A program made the position numbers and the translations under genes. The notes under the pieces were generated by a model. That model was given only the letters and a program-made list of their open reading frames with translations, was not told where the DNA came from and did no database searches. From contig NZ_QNFY01000002.1 of assembly GCF_003290185.1 (NCBI RefSeq), forward strand, positions 1-64,000: DNA of 64,000 nucleotides. The letters run 5' to 3'. This document shows, piece by piece, positions 36,334 to 44,389 of this stretch. The stretch is from Chryseobacterium lathyri. GTDB taxonomy: Bacteria; Bacteroidota; Bacteroidia; Flavobacteriales; Weeksellaceae. Position 1 is the stretch's first letter, and every line of letters begins with the position of its first letter.

Positions 36334-36361
36334 CAAAAGTACTATTTATTTTTTATTTCAA
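36334..36361 (-). promoter_or_regulatory. Promoter of the lysA leader
   Basis: On the minus strand TTG (36361-36359) and TACTTTTG (36341-36334) are 17 bases apart, a good fit to the Bacteroidota -33/-7 promoter. Transcription should begin near 36328, just before the leader ORF. Confidence 0.65.
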
Positions 36362-36422
36362 GGAAATTCATTTGAAAAGCATTTTTTTCCTGATAAAAAC
36401 ATGTAAAGTATTAATTCTTCTA

Positions 36423-37646
36423 TTATTTTGGCAATGGCAACGTCTCAAAATCACCACGAAGCAGGGCAAGCTGGAGATCATTATGGAGATCTGTAGAAGA
36501 TAGAGGCAGGTCTATTTTCAGTTTTGAAAGCTTACTGAGGGTTTGTATCTGTGTAAACAGTTCATAAAAGCCATATGAAACTACCCTGTCGTTTTCAATA
36601 ATCAGAAACAGCTTCTCACCCAGTTTTCTTCCCTGACCGAGCCAAAGTTCATTTCTTTTTCTGAAATCTATCTTTTTGAGGAAAACATTGACATCATTAA
36701 ATTCTTCCTGCAAGCCAATAAACTGAACCGCTTTTGTTCCCTGGGTAAATGATCTGAATTTCAGGATAGGCCTTTCCGTTTTATTCAGTTTATTTTTTTC
36801 AACTATGTACTTATTATTCCTGAAGTAAAGCCCAAAAGGAAATACTTCTCTTTTTTTGATGTTTTTGGAATTAAGGATCAGTTTTGCAATAATATCAGTT
36901 CCTGTAAGTTCATAATTGATCTGCTCAACGTCATTCTGGATCTGTTCCCATTTTTTTGACTTGGAATTGAACACTTTTTTGGAGAATTTATTGATATCCT
37001 GAACATAATCTGATAAAATTATTTTCCCAGCTTCATTCTGGAAATACACAAATCCTTTTTCGTTCGGAAGATCCTGAGTCAGAACTTTGATCTTGTTGAT
37101 ATAGGTTTTCGCATTGGTTTCATCATGCTGCTTTTGAATAATCTCATTTTCAGTATCTTTTGATATTAAAAGCTTGAATAGCTCCAATGTTGCCCTTGCA
37201 TCTCCCTCTGCTCTGTGATGGTTCGTTAAGGGAATTCCCAGCGACTTCACCAGCTTTCCCAATGAATAGCTCACTTCATCCGGGATCATTTTTTTTGCTA
37301 AAGGAATGGTATCTAAAGTATTGATCTGAAAGTCATAACCGAGTCTTTTAAAAGACTGGCGCAGCATCCTGTAATCAAAATCAATATTGTGACCCACCAA
37401 AGTGGTATTTTGAGTAATTTCAATGACTCTTTTTGCTATTTCGTGGAATTTAGGAGCTGTTTTCACCATTTTAGGGGTGATGCTTGTCAGCTTCTGTACA
37501 AAAGGAGTGATATCACTTTCGGGATTGACGAGGGATATGAACTGGTCCGTAATTTTCTGACCATCATACCTGTAGATGGCTATATCTATAATGCATTCAT
37601 TCCTGTAACCTGCACCATTACTTTCTATATCAATAATCGAATACAT
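36423..37646 (-). CDS. DEDDh exonuclease fused to a degenerate GIY-YIG-like domain
   Basis: A 407-residue protein. The N-terminal 165 residues are a DnaQ-type 3'-5' exonuclease with all five catalytic residues visible: Asp6 and Glu8 (DIES), Asp89 (HNIDF), His144 and Asp149 (HRAEGDA). Residues about 190-290 look like the GIY-YIG domain found in Bacteroidota exonuclease-UvrC/Cho fusions (GFVYFQNEAGKII, INYELTGTDIIAKLI). However, the expected YIG-K-S-x-N-x-x-x-R core is replaced by LSDYVQDINKFSKK, so the second nuclease is probably inactive. The C-terminal 110 residues are family-specific. It is likely a DNA repair or processing nuclease. Confidence 0.85.
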   Translation of the reverse strand: MYSIIDIESNGAGYRNECIIDIAIYRYDGQKITDQFISLVNPESDITPFVQKLTSITPKMVKTAPKFHEIAKRVIEITQNTTLVGHNIDFDYRMLRQSFKRLGYDFQINTLDTIPLAKKMIPDEVSYSLGKLVKSLGIPLTNHHRAEGDARATLELFKLLISKDTENEIIQKQHDETNAKTYINKIKVLTQDLPNEKGFVYFQNEAGKIILSDYVQDINKFSKKVFNSKSKKWEQIQNDVEQINYELTGTDIIAKLILNSKNIKKREVFPFGLYFRNNKYIVEKNKLNKTERPILKFRSFTQGTKAVQFIGLQEEFNDVNVFLKKIDFRKRNELWLGQGRKLGEKLFLIIENDRVVSYGFYELFTQIQTLSKLSKLKIDLPLSSTDLHNDLQLALLRGDFETLPLPK

Positions 37647-37941
37647 TGAATTCTGGTTATACTCCTGTTTTTATCATTACTATTTAAATCAACTGCTGAA
37701 AACCTAATATTATTAGGCTTAATACATAACCTGTGCCATAGGTTCTCAAAGACTGTACTGCAGTGCTATCCTGTTTTCCCAATAAGGGCAGTTTTGCGAA
37801 AATAACAAAAAATATATCAAAAAAAAGTAAAAACAGCTTTTACATCACCCTTGTCCAGATTAAAAAACAGCCGGTGATAGGCAATAAAAAGCTGATACTC
37901 TTTATATAATAAAATATTTTGCAGAAATTTTAATCCACTTC
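37647..37941. other. Intergenic gap of 295 bases with a palindrome
   Basis: No gene is seen. The gap holds CCTAATA-T-TATTAGG (37703-37717), a perfect 15-base palindrome, and AACCT...AGGTT about 15 bases further on. Either could be an operator for the exonuclease gene or a weak hairpin. No DnaA boxes and no clean TAnnTTTG box were found. Confidence 0.5.
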
Positions 37942-39465
37942 TTATCTTCTTCCGCCCAGCCCGAACATTCCGAGAAGGGCTTTTGCACCTTCCCGCATCA
38001 AAGTACTGGTAAAAGTTCTACCTGCCTTACTCTGAAGCACCTGCTCAAACATTCCCGGCTCTTCTTTCACCGGTTTTGTTTTCTGGGAGGGTGCCGGGTT
38101 CTGGGCGGCTTGCTCCATTCTGTTGGTCAGGATTTCATAAGCAGATTCCTTATCAACAGGCTGCTCATATTTAGCTACTAAAGAAGAACTTCCTGTCAGT
38201 TCTGAAATTTCCGCATCATTCAGCACATCCATCCTTGATTCCGGAGAGATCAGATAGGTATGGACAAGTGGTGTCGGAATTCCTTTTTCGTCCAGAGCCG
38301 TTACAAAGGCTTCTCCAATCCCGAGATTCTGAATCAGGTTCGATGCATTATAAAATTCTGTCGTTGGGTAATTTTCGACAGCTTTGGTAATTTCTTTTTT
38401 ATCTTTTGCGGTAAAACCTCTCAGGGCATGCTGTATTTTCAGTCCAAGCTGTGACAAAATATTTTCAGGAACATCCCCTGGAATCTGCGTGATAAAATAG
38501 ATTCCGACACCCTTAGAACGGATCAGCTTGACCATTGTTTCGATCTGTGAAAGCAAAATTTTTGAAGATTCATCAAAAATAAGGTGAGCTTCATCTATGA
38601 AAAGGACAAGTTTAGGTTTTCCGCTGTCTCCTTCTTCAGGGAAAGTCATATAAATTTCGGCAAAGAGCGAAAGCATAAAGGTAGAAAACAATTGTGGCTT
38701 ATTCTGAATTTCCGACACCCTTAAAATATTCACGACTCCCTTTCCATCTCTGGTTTCAAGAAGGTCATGAACATCAAAGCTTAGTTCACCAAAAAAATCA
38801 GCAGCCCCCTGCTGTTCCAATGCAACAATAGATCTTAGGATCGTTCCCAGTGAAGCCGGAGCAATAGATCCGTAGTTGGCTGCCAGTTCGGCTTTTCCCT
38901 GGGCATTATCTGTTACATACTGCAAGACTTTTTTTAAATCATTAAGGTCAATTAACGGAAGACCCTTATCGTCACAATATTTAAATACGATAGACATAAT
39001 ACTCTGCTGAGTATCATTCAGTTCCAGAATCTTGCTTAATAATATTGGGCCAAACTCTGTAACGGTAGCCCTTAATTTCACTCCTTTCCCGCCTGATATG
39101 CTCATCAGCTCTACCGGAAAGGCCTGTGGATTATACGGGAGCTGGGTTTTTGCATATCTTTCTTCAATGATCGGGTTCATCTGGCCGGCTTCTGCAATTC
39201 CGGAAAAATCCCCCTTAATATCCAAAACCAGTGAAGGAATTCCTGCATGGGAAAGCTGTTCCGCAAATACCTGAAGCGTTTTTGTTTTTCCTGTCCCCGT
39301 AGCACCTGCAATAAGGCCGTGGCGGTTAATTGTTTTTAAAGGAATGGCAACATTAACTTCCGGTACCACTTCTCCGTCCAGCATTCCTTTTCCGAGTATA
39401 ATATGTTCTCCTTTAGGAGTGTATTTTGCGTTGAGTTCTTCAATAAATTGTGTTTTATCTGCCAT
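37942..39465 (-). CDS. HerA-like ATPase/helicase (DUF853 type)
   Basis: A 507-residue FtsK/HerA-superfamily ATPase. The frame extends to 39552, but those residues are a hydrophobic artefact; the ATG at 39465 (MADKTQFIEELNAKY) fits. Walker A is GATGTGKTKT (about 53), Walker B is VLFIDEAHLIFDE (about 286), and the sensor FITQIPGDVPENILSQLG follows. The C-terminus (residues about 430-507) is a Pro/Lys linker ending in a Gly/Arg-rich tail. DUF853 proteins are predicted DNA-pumping or helicase ATPases of undefined role. It stands alone and is divergent from the MBL-rhodanese gene. Confidence 0.92.
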   Translation of the reverse strand: MADKTQFIEELNAKYTPKGEHIILGKGMLDGEVVPEVNVAIPLKTINRHGLIAGATGTGKTKTLQVFAEQLSHAGIPSLVLDIKGDFSGIAEAGQMNPIIEERYAKTQLPYNPQAFPVELMSISGGKGVKLRATVTEFGPILLSKILELNDTQQSIMSIVFKYCDDKGLPLIDLNDLKKVLQYVTDNAQGKAELAANYGSIAPASLGTILRSIVALEQQGAADFFGELSFDVHDLLETRDGKGVVNILRVSEIQNKPQLFSTFMLSLFAEIYMTFPEEGDSGKPKLVLFIDEAHLIFDESSKILLSQIETMVKLIRSKGVGIYFITQIPGDVPENILSQLGLKIQHALRGFTAKDKKEITKAVENYPTTEFYNASNLIQNLGIGEAFVTALDEKGIPTPLVHTYLISPESRMDVLNDAEISELTGSSSLVAKYEQPVDKESAYEILTNRMEQAAQNPAPSQKTKPVKEEPGMFEQVLQSKAGRTFTSTLMREGAKALLGMFGLGGRR

Positions 39466-39774
39466 CTGATCTTTTTTTAAACTTATAAATATAAAATTTT
39501 TTATAAAATATTGGACTACTAAAGTAATAATACAAAATAATATTAACAGCATCTGCGTAGATATCGGTACTACATAAATATTTCCGTTTTTTAAACATGA
39601 TAAAAAACATTCGCTAAAACTCCTGCTCTTTACCCGTCGTATTTTATTCGAAAATAAAGGGTTTTATAGCTGACCGCCCATGAATATTGAAAGAAACTAT
39701 CATCCGAATTTAACAATTCGTTTACATTTCATCTAATACTTCGTATCTTTATCTAAAATTTAAAAAAGACCCCA
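39466..39774. other. Divergent promoter region, 309 bases, no gene
   Basis: AT-rich spacer between the HerA-like gene and the MBL-rhodanese gene. The best plus-strand promoter candidate is TTTA (39721-39724), 19 bases, TATCTTTA (39744-39751), which deviates from consensus at both ends. No small ORF with coding character was seen. Confidence 0.4.
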
Positions 39775-41184
39775 ATGAAAATTGAACAAATATATACGGG
39801 CTGTCTGGCTCAGGGTGCCTATTATATTGTATCAGAAAATGAAGCTGCCATTATTGATCCGCTGAGAGAAGTAAAACCTTATCTGGATCGCCTTGAAAAA
39901 GACAACGTCACTTTAAAGTATATTTTTGAGACCCATTTCCATGCTGATTTTGTTTCAGGACATTTAGATCTAAGTGAAAAAACAGGAGCTCCCATTGTTT
40001 ACGGGCCTACTGCCCAGCCTGCATTTGAGGCTATTATTGCTGAAGATAACCAGATCTTTAAGATCGGAAAAATAAAAATAAAAGCATTGCATACTCCCGG
40101 ACATACGATGGAGAGTACCACCTACCTTTTAATTGACGAAAATGGTACTGAAACTGCAATTTTTACCGGGGACACATTGTTTTTAGGGGATGTTGGAAGA
40201 CCTGATCTTGCACAGAAAGCAACTAATCTTACGCAGGAAGATCTTGCAGGAATTCTTTATGACAGCCTTCAGAACAAGATTATGCCACTGGACGACAGCA
40301 TAACGGTTTATCCCGCTCATGGCGCAGGTTCTGCCTGTGGAAAAAATATGCAGAAAGAAACGGTGGACATATTGGGGAACCAGAAAAAAACCAATTATGC
40401 ACTGAATCAGCCGGATAAAGAATCTTTCATCAGAGAGGTTCTTGATGGTCTTACCGCTCCTCCGAAATATTTTGGAATGAATGTAGCCATGAACAAAGGT
40501 GGGTACGAAAGTCTTGATGTAGTAATGAACAAAGGACTGAGCCCTGTGAGTGCAGAAGATTTCGAAGTTTTGGCGGAAGAAACAGGAGCTTTAATTTTAG
40601 ATACAAGAAGCCCGGCAGAATTCCATAAAGGTTTTATTCCGAATTCTATCAATATAGGTCTTAAGGGAGATTTTGCCCCGTGGGTAGGAAATATGATCGT
40701 AGATGTAAAGCACCCGCTTTTGCTGGTGACTGATAAAGGAACTGAAGAAGAAGTCATTACAAGATTAAGTAGAGTCGGTTTCGATAATGTTTTAGGATAT
40801 TTAAACGGCAGTTTTGCTGCATGGAAAACTGCCGGTAAAGAAACGGATGAGATCAAAAGGATTTCTCCTGCTGAATTTGCTGAACAATTCACGGAAAACG
40901 CTACCGTAATTGATGTAAGAAAATTAAGCGAATATTCTGCCGAGCACATTGACAATGCATTCAACAAGCCATTGGATATAATCAGCGACTGGGTAAAAAC
41001 CATTGATGATTCTGAACACTTCTTTCTTCACTGTGCAGGAGGATACAGAAGCATGATTGCAGCAAGCGTACTTAATTCACACGGAATCAGAAATTTTACT
41101 GAAATAGAAGGAGGCTTTAACGGCATCAAAAAGATAGAAAAACTGCCTACAACGGATTTTGTTTGCCAGTCAAAAACATTATAG
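39775..41184 (+). CDS. MBL-fold hydrolase with two rhodanese domains (persulfide dioxygenase-like)
   Basis: A 469-residue protein. Residues 1-240 are a metallo-beta-lactamase domain of the ETHE1/glyoxalase II type: THFHADFVSGH gives His54, His56, Asp58 and His63, and His110, Asp133 and the YPAHGAGSACGK loop complete the site. Residues about 260-350 form a rhodanese domain without a catalytic Cys (LLLVTDKGTEEE at the loop). Residues about 365-450 form a second rhodanese with HCAGGYRS (Cys420). Such proteins oxidise or transfer persulfide sulfur. It heads a plus-strand cluster with a rhodanese lipoprotein and a thioredoxin. Confidence 0.92.
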   Translation: MKIEQIYTGCLAQGAYYIVSENEAAIIDPLREVKPYLDRLEKDNVTLKYIFETHFHADFVSGHLDLSEKTGAPIVYGPTAQPAFEAIIAEDNQIFKIGKIKIKALHTPGHTMESTTYLLIDENGTETAIFTGDTLFLGDVGRPDLAQKATNLTQEDLAGILYDSLQNKIMPLDDSITVYPAHGAGSACGKNMQKETVDILGNQKKTNYALNQPDKESFIREVLDGLTAPPKYFGMNVAMNKGGYESLDVVMNKGLSPVSAEDFEVLAEETGALILDTRSPAEFHKGFIPNSINIGLKGDFAPWVGNMIVDVKHPLLLVTDKGTEEEVITRLSRVGFDNVLGYLNGSFAAWKTAGKETDEIKRISPAEFAEQFTENATVIDVRKLSEYSAEHIDNAFNKPLDIISDWVKTIDDSEHFFLHCAGGYRSMIAASVLNSHGIRNFTEIEGGFNGIKKIEKLPTTDFVCQSKTL

Positions 41185-41185
41185 G

Positions 41186-41563
41186 ATGCTGAAAAAAACA
41201 ATTTTCGGATACATTTTTGCATTAACCTTAGCTTTAACATCCTGTAAAACAGCAGATACAGCTGCCGCACCAAAACCAAATATCAAAGAAGTTGTGAATA
41301 GTGAGGGTGTAACACTGGTAGATGTAAGAATCCCGGAGCAGTATCGTGCAGGAACAGCAAAAGGAGCGGTCAATATTCCTTTGGCTGAAATTCAGAATAA
41401 TATAGATTCACTTAAAGGCAAAAAGGTTGTGGTATTCTGCAATAAAGGGATTCAGGCCGATCAGGCTATGGAAATCCTAAAGAAAAACGGCGTGGAAGCC
41501 TATGACGGTACAACCTGGAAAAATGTGAAGGCGATCCAGGATGAAAAACAGTCAGGAAAATAA
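41186..41563 (+). CDS. Rhodanese-domain lipoprotein
   Basis: A 125-residue lipoprotein. The frame runs back to a TTG at 41159 inside the previous gene, but the ATG at 41186, one base after its stop, gives a proper signal (MLKKTIFGYIFALTLALTSC, lipidated Cys20). The single rhodanese domain has LVDVRIPEQYRAGTAKGAVN and the active-site loop VVFCNKGIQAD with Cys85. It should handle sulfane sulfur in the periplasm. It directly follows the MBL-rhodanese gene, so the pair covers cytoplasm and envelope. Confidence 0.92.
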   Translation: MLKKTIFGYIFALTLALTSCKTADTAAAPKPNIKEVVNSEGVTLVDVRIPEQYRAGTAKGAVNIPLAEIQNNIDSLKGKKVVVFCNKGIQADQAMEILKKNGVEAYDGTTWKNVKAIQDEKQSGK

Positions 41564-41621
41564 AGTATTATGCTGTCAAGACTTATAAGTAAATCTTAGC
41601 ATTTCAATAAAACCAAAAATT

Positions 41622-41921
41622 ATGTCACAAAAATTTCAAGAAATCATCAATTCGGAAAGACCGGTACTTATTGATTTTTTTGCTACCTGGTGCCAACCTT
41701 GTAAGGTACAGTCTTCTGTGCTAAATACGGTAAAGGAAAATGTAGGCGAAGGAGCAAGAATCATCAAAATAGATGTAGACCAATATCCTGCAATTGCTGC
41801 TCAATATGGAGTAAGGGGAGTCCCTACCCTGGCGGTCTTCAAAAACGGAGAGCTCTTATGGAAAGAAAGCGGCGTCCACGACGTGAATACGCTCACGGAA
41901 CTGCTTAAACAACATGCTTAA
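41622..41921 (+). CDS. Thioredoxin
   Basis: A 99-residue cytoplasmic thioredoxin fold without a signal peptide. The active site is WCQPC (Cys24, Cys27), in place of the classical WCGPC, and the cis-proline is in RGVPTLAVF. It is 58 bases downstream of the rhodanese lipoprotein and followed by a terminator. It probably reduces persulfide intermediates or partner proteins of the cluster; that link is inference from position. Confidence 0.93.
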   Translation: MSQKFQEIINSERPVLIDFFATWCQPCKVQSSVLNTVKENVGEGARIIKIDVDQYPAIAAQYGVRGVPTLAVFKNGELLWKESGVHDVNTLTELLKQHA

Positions 41922-41948
41922 ACTGTGATTTTTTCACAGTTTTTTTAT
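41920..41948 (+). terminator. Terminator of the sulfur-transfer cluster
   Basis: AAACTGTGA pairs with TCACAGTTT around five Ts and is followed by a T-run on the plus strand. Confidence 0.85.
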
Positions 41949-41954
41949 TTTTAC

Positions 41955-42027
41955 ATCCCATAAATTTCACGAATTTGCACAGGTAATTGAGAATAGCATC
42001 CGTCTAGATTCGTGAAATCCATGGGAT
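41955..42027. repeat. Long imperfect inverted repeat (20-base arms)
   Basis: ATCCCATAAATTTCACGAAT (41955-41974) is the reverse complement of ATTCGTGAAATCCATGGGAT (42008-42027) except for two bases. The arms enclose 33 bases. It lies just after a terminator, between convergent genes. The form suits a palindromic intergenic repeat or a mini-element; a second terminator is the alternative, as TTTTTAT follows on the plus strand. Confidence 0.6.
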
Positions 42028-42051
42028 TTTTATAACAAATTACTTGCGTAT

Positions 42052-42867
42052 TTATGGACAATTTTTCTCATACTCTTTTATGATTCCAATGTAGATTTCA
42101 GCCTGCCTGTTTTGTATTTTATCTCCAACGATATAAAATAATCTTTTGGTTTGCTCTCTATCCTTTTTTACTTCTTGTAAAGTTGTTTTATAAATTTCCT
42201 GATATTGTAAAGTTTTATCCAAATGCTTTTCCTGCATCATTTCTTTCTCAAAAGAATTTAAATACTGATTAAATGAACTACAATCTCCGGCAATTGCTCT
42301 GAAAGCATCAACGATATTTTCAATGGATGATCCCATCTTAGAATTGAACTGACTCTTTTGTTTTACTGCCAAAACCGTGTAAGGTTCACCACTTTTTTGG
42401 ATATAAAAGTTTGAATGAGTATAATAGCATGCATTCAATCCCATACACTCAAATACATTTGAACTGTATAATTTAATTTTACCATCATAGAGTAAGTATT
42501 CGAACGTTTCGGCTGTATCATTGGAAAGATTTCCTTTCTTATCTACCGTTTTAACTTTAATTTTTTCCTGAATTTGAGAAATTTCATCACCTTTATAATA
42601 AATAATTTTTCTTACATCTTTAGAGTTTATTTCTTTCCTTTTCTCATCTGCCGCTGTAGTATATTGAAATGCAGATACTCTGTTGTTAACTATTATTTGT
42701 CCCAAATTAATAGTTTTAGTAACCGCTTCAACTGAGTTTGCTTTAAATGAAGATCCGTCCTCCAAATGAAATTCAGCCATACTATTTTCTTGATTATGTG
42801 TATTTTCCTGCCCATTCATAATCAAATTCAAAATACAGAAGGCAACAAACAGTAATTTTTTGTTCAT
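42052..42867 (-). CDS. Secreted protein of unknown function
   Basis: A 271-residue exported protein with a signal peptide (MNKKLLFVAFCILNLIMNGQ). The mature protein is Lys/Glu rich. The N-terminal part is probably beta-stranded (FHLEDGSSFKANSVEAVTK, KIIYYKGDEISQIQEKIKVK). The C-terminal part is helical, with LNSFEKEMMQEKHLDKTLQ. It contains cysteines in VFECMGLNACYYTH, GDCSSF and the final NCP. It stands alone between two convergent or co-directional neighbours with its own leader. I do not recognise the family. Codon use and signal support a real gene. Confidence 0.8.
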   Translation of the reverse strand: MNKKLLFVAFCILNLIMNGQENTHNQENSMAEFHLEDGSSFKANSVEAVTKTINLGQIIVNNRVSAFQYTTAADEKRKEINSKDVRKIIYYKGDEISQIQEKIKVKTVDKKGNLSNDTAETFEYLLYDGKIKLYSSNVFECMGLNACYYTHSNFYIQKSGEPYTVLAVKQKSQFNSKMGSSIENIVDAFRAIAGDCSSFNQYLNSFEKEMMQEKHLDKTLQYQEIYKTTLQEVKKDREQTKRLFYIVGDKIQNRQAEIYIGIIKEYEKNCP

Positions 42868-42990
42868 ATATATTATCTTTTCTAATTATGTATTTAAAAT
42901 TAGAAAAAATCCACAATATATTGTTGAAAAATTAAAAAAACATCTCAATCATTTAATAAAAATCAAAACACTATCATTTTAGCTTCCGAA

Positions 42991-43746
42991 TTATCTAATT
43001 TTGATCTCAAAATCATCTCTATCATTTAAAAATTGAAAATGATTTCTAAAACTTTTCAATTCTTGAATATCTAATTCTGCAGAAATAATATTACCATTCT
43101 TTTGTGAAATTTCTGTCCCATCTGCAAAAAAACAATGCGAGCTTTCCTGATAAAAAAGACCGTTCCCATCTGTCCCGATTCTGTTTAAACCAAAAACAAA
43201 AGACAGGTTTTCTATTGCCCTGGCTTTTAGCAAATGCTCCCAGGCTCCTACTCTTTTTTCAGGCCAGTTGGCCACATATAAAATAGCATCATAATCATCA
43301 TTGTTTCTCGCAAAAACCGGGAAACGAAGATCGTAGCAGACCTGTAATAAGATCCGGAACCCCTTATAATTTACAATAATCCTTTTATCTCCGGGAGTAT
43401 ACACTTTATCTTCTCCCGAAAAAGAAAACAGGTGCCTTTTATCATAAAACACAGGCTCTGAGCCGGGCTGAACGAAGTACATTCTGTTATAAAACTTTCC
43501 GTCCTGCTCTACCGGAGCACTTCCGCAAACAGCTGCATTTTTTTCTTTGGAGATTTTTTTCAGGAATTCAAGAGACTCTTCATTTCTGTCCGAAACTTCA
43601 GCTGCATCCATACAGAAGCCGGTAGAAAACATTTCAGGAAGCAGGAAAATATCAGCTTCAAGGTTTTTAAACTGTTCTTCGATGGATTGGAAATTCTTTT
43701 CTTTGTTTTTCCAGACAATATCTAAATTAAGTCCTGCAATTTTCAT
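42991..43746 (-). CDS. Nitrilase-family amidase (omega-amidase YafV type)
   Basis: A 251-residue cytoplasmic C-N hydrolase. The catalytic triad is Glu38 (LLPEMFSTGF), Lys103 (YDKRHLFSF) and Cys137 (LLQVCYDLRFPVF). The SFSGEDKVYTPGD and NWPEKRVGAWEHLLKARAIEN blocks fit the omega-amidase/YafV branch. These hydrolyse alpha-ketoglutaramate or ketosuccinamate in metabolite repair and methionine salvage. The length is standard. It is transcribed divergently from the small barrel gene at 43846. Confidence 0.92.
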   Translation of the reverse strand: MKIAGLNLDIVWKNKEKNFQSIEEQFKNLEADIFLLPEMFSTGFCMDAAEVSDRNEESLEFLKKISKEKNAAVCGSAPVEQDGKFYNRMYFVQPGSEPVFYDKRHLFSFSGEDKVYTPGDKRIIVNYKGFRILLQVCYDLRFPVFARNNDDYDAILYVANWPEKRVGAWEHLLKARAIENLSFVFGLNRIGTDGNGLFYQESSHCFFADGTEISQKNGNIISAELDIQELKSFRNHFQFLNDRDDFEIKIR

Positions 43747-43799
43747 AAACTTTGTTAAAAAACTTCAATAAAAATACGATTTTCCGTTGATTTCGGTTC

Positions 43800-43807
43800 T
43801 ATTTTTG
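43800..43807 (+). promoter_or_regulatory. -7 box of the small barrel gene
   Basis: TATTTTTG fits TAnnTTTG, 38 bases before the ATG at 43846. The nearest upstream TTG is only 10 bases away. Confidence 0.45.
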
Positions 43808-43845
43808 ATGAGGATATTTCCATTATCAATTTAAAAAGTAAAATT

Positions 43846-44286
43846 ATGAAGAAATTGTTTTTGGTGCTGATGATCGCTTTTTTCGGAACGGCAGCCAATG
43901 CGCAGGCATACACGGGTAAAGGCGACCAGAAAGTTCAGGCGGGATTAAGCGCCTGGGGATACGGAACCGGAGTTACCGGGACCTATGATTACGGATTGAA
44001 TAAGCTTATATCCGTTGGAGCCGGACTGAATGTTTATTTTGATAATTATAAAAATCATGATAAAGACAACCGCGTTTTTGCTTTCGGAAGATTGAATTTC
44101 CATCTTAATGAAGCACTTGATCTGCCTGCAAAATGGGACATTTATCCTGGTGTTGATGTTGGTGTGCTTGGCAAGGATTTCGGGATCGGAGCCCATATTG
44201 GAGCCCGTTACTTTTTCACCGAGAAAGTGGGCGTTTTTGCAGAAGTAGGCAGCAACGGCAGCATCGGTGTTTCTTTCAACCTGTAG
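43846..44286 (+). CDS. Small outer-membrane beta-barrel-like protein (DUF6646 type)
   Basis: A 146-residue exported protein with a signal peptide (MKKLFLVLMIAFFGTAANAQ). The mature part alternates Gly and aromatic residues (GLSAWGYGTGVTGTYDYG, LISVGAGLNVYFDNY, FGRLNFHLNEAL, AHIGARYFFTEKVGVFAEVG). This is typical of an eight-stranded small barrel with aromatic C-terminus (GVSFNL). It has its own -7 box and terminator. The function is unknown. Confidence 0.82.
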   Translation: MKKLFLVLMIAFFGTAANAQAYTGKGDQKVQAGLSAWGYGTGVTGTYDYGLNKLISVGAGLNVYFDNYKNHDKDNRVFAFGRLNFHLNEALDLPAKWDIYPGVDVGVLGKDFGIGAHIGARYFFTEKVGVFAEVGSNGSIGVSFNL

Positions 44287-44305
44287 AATTCACGAAATAT
44301 ATGAC

Positions 44306-44337
44306 AAAGCTTCTCATTTAGAGGGGCTTTTTTATTT
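44306..44337 (+). terminator. Terminator after the small barrel gene
   Basis: AAAGCTTCTC pairs with GAGGGGCTTT (two G-T pairs) around ATTTA, followed by a T-run. Confidence 0.7.
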
Positions 44338-44389
44338 GGCATAGTTTTGATAATTGTTACCTTTGCAAATTAAAATCTAAAATTTATTA

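Noticed and set aside
36163..36334. Lysine riboswitch upstream of lysA
   Set aside because: The leader is too short and lacks the conserved multi-helix core; the leader-ORF attenuator explains the sequence better.
39466..39552. Hydrophobic N-terminal extension of the HerA-like ATPase
   Set aside because: It consists of AT-rich non-coding-like codons; the family N-terminus begins at the ATG at 39465.
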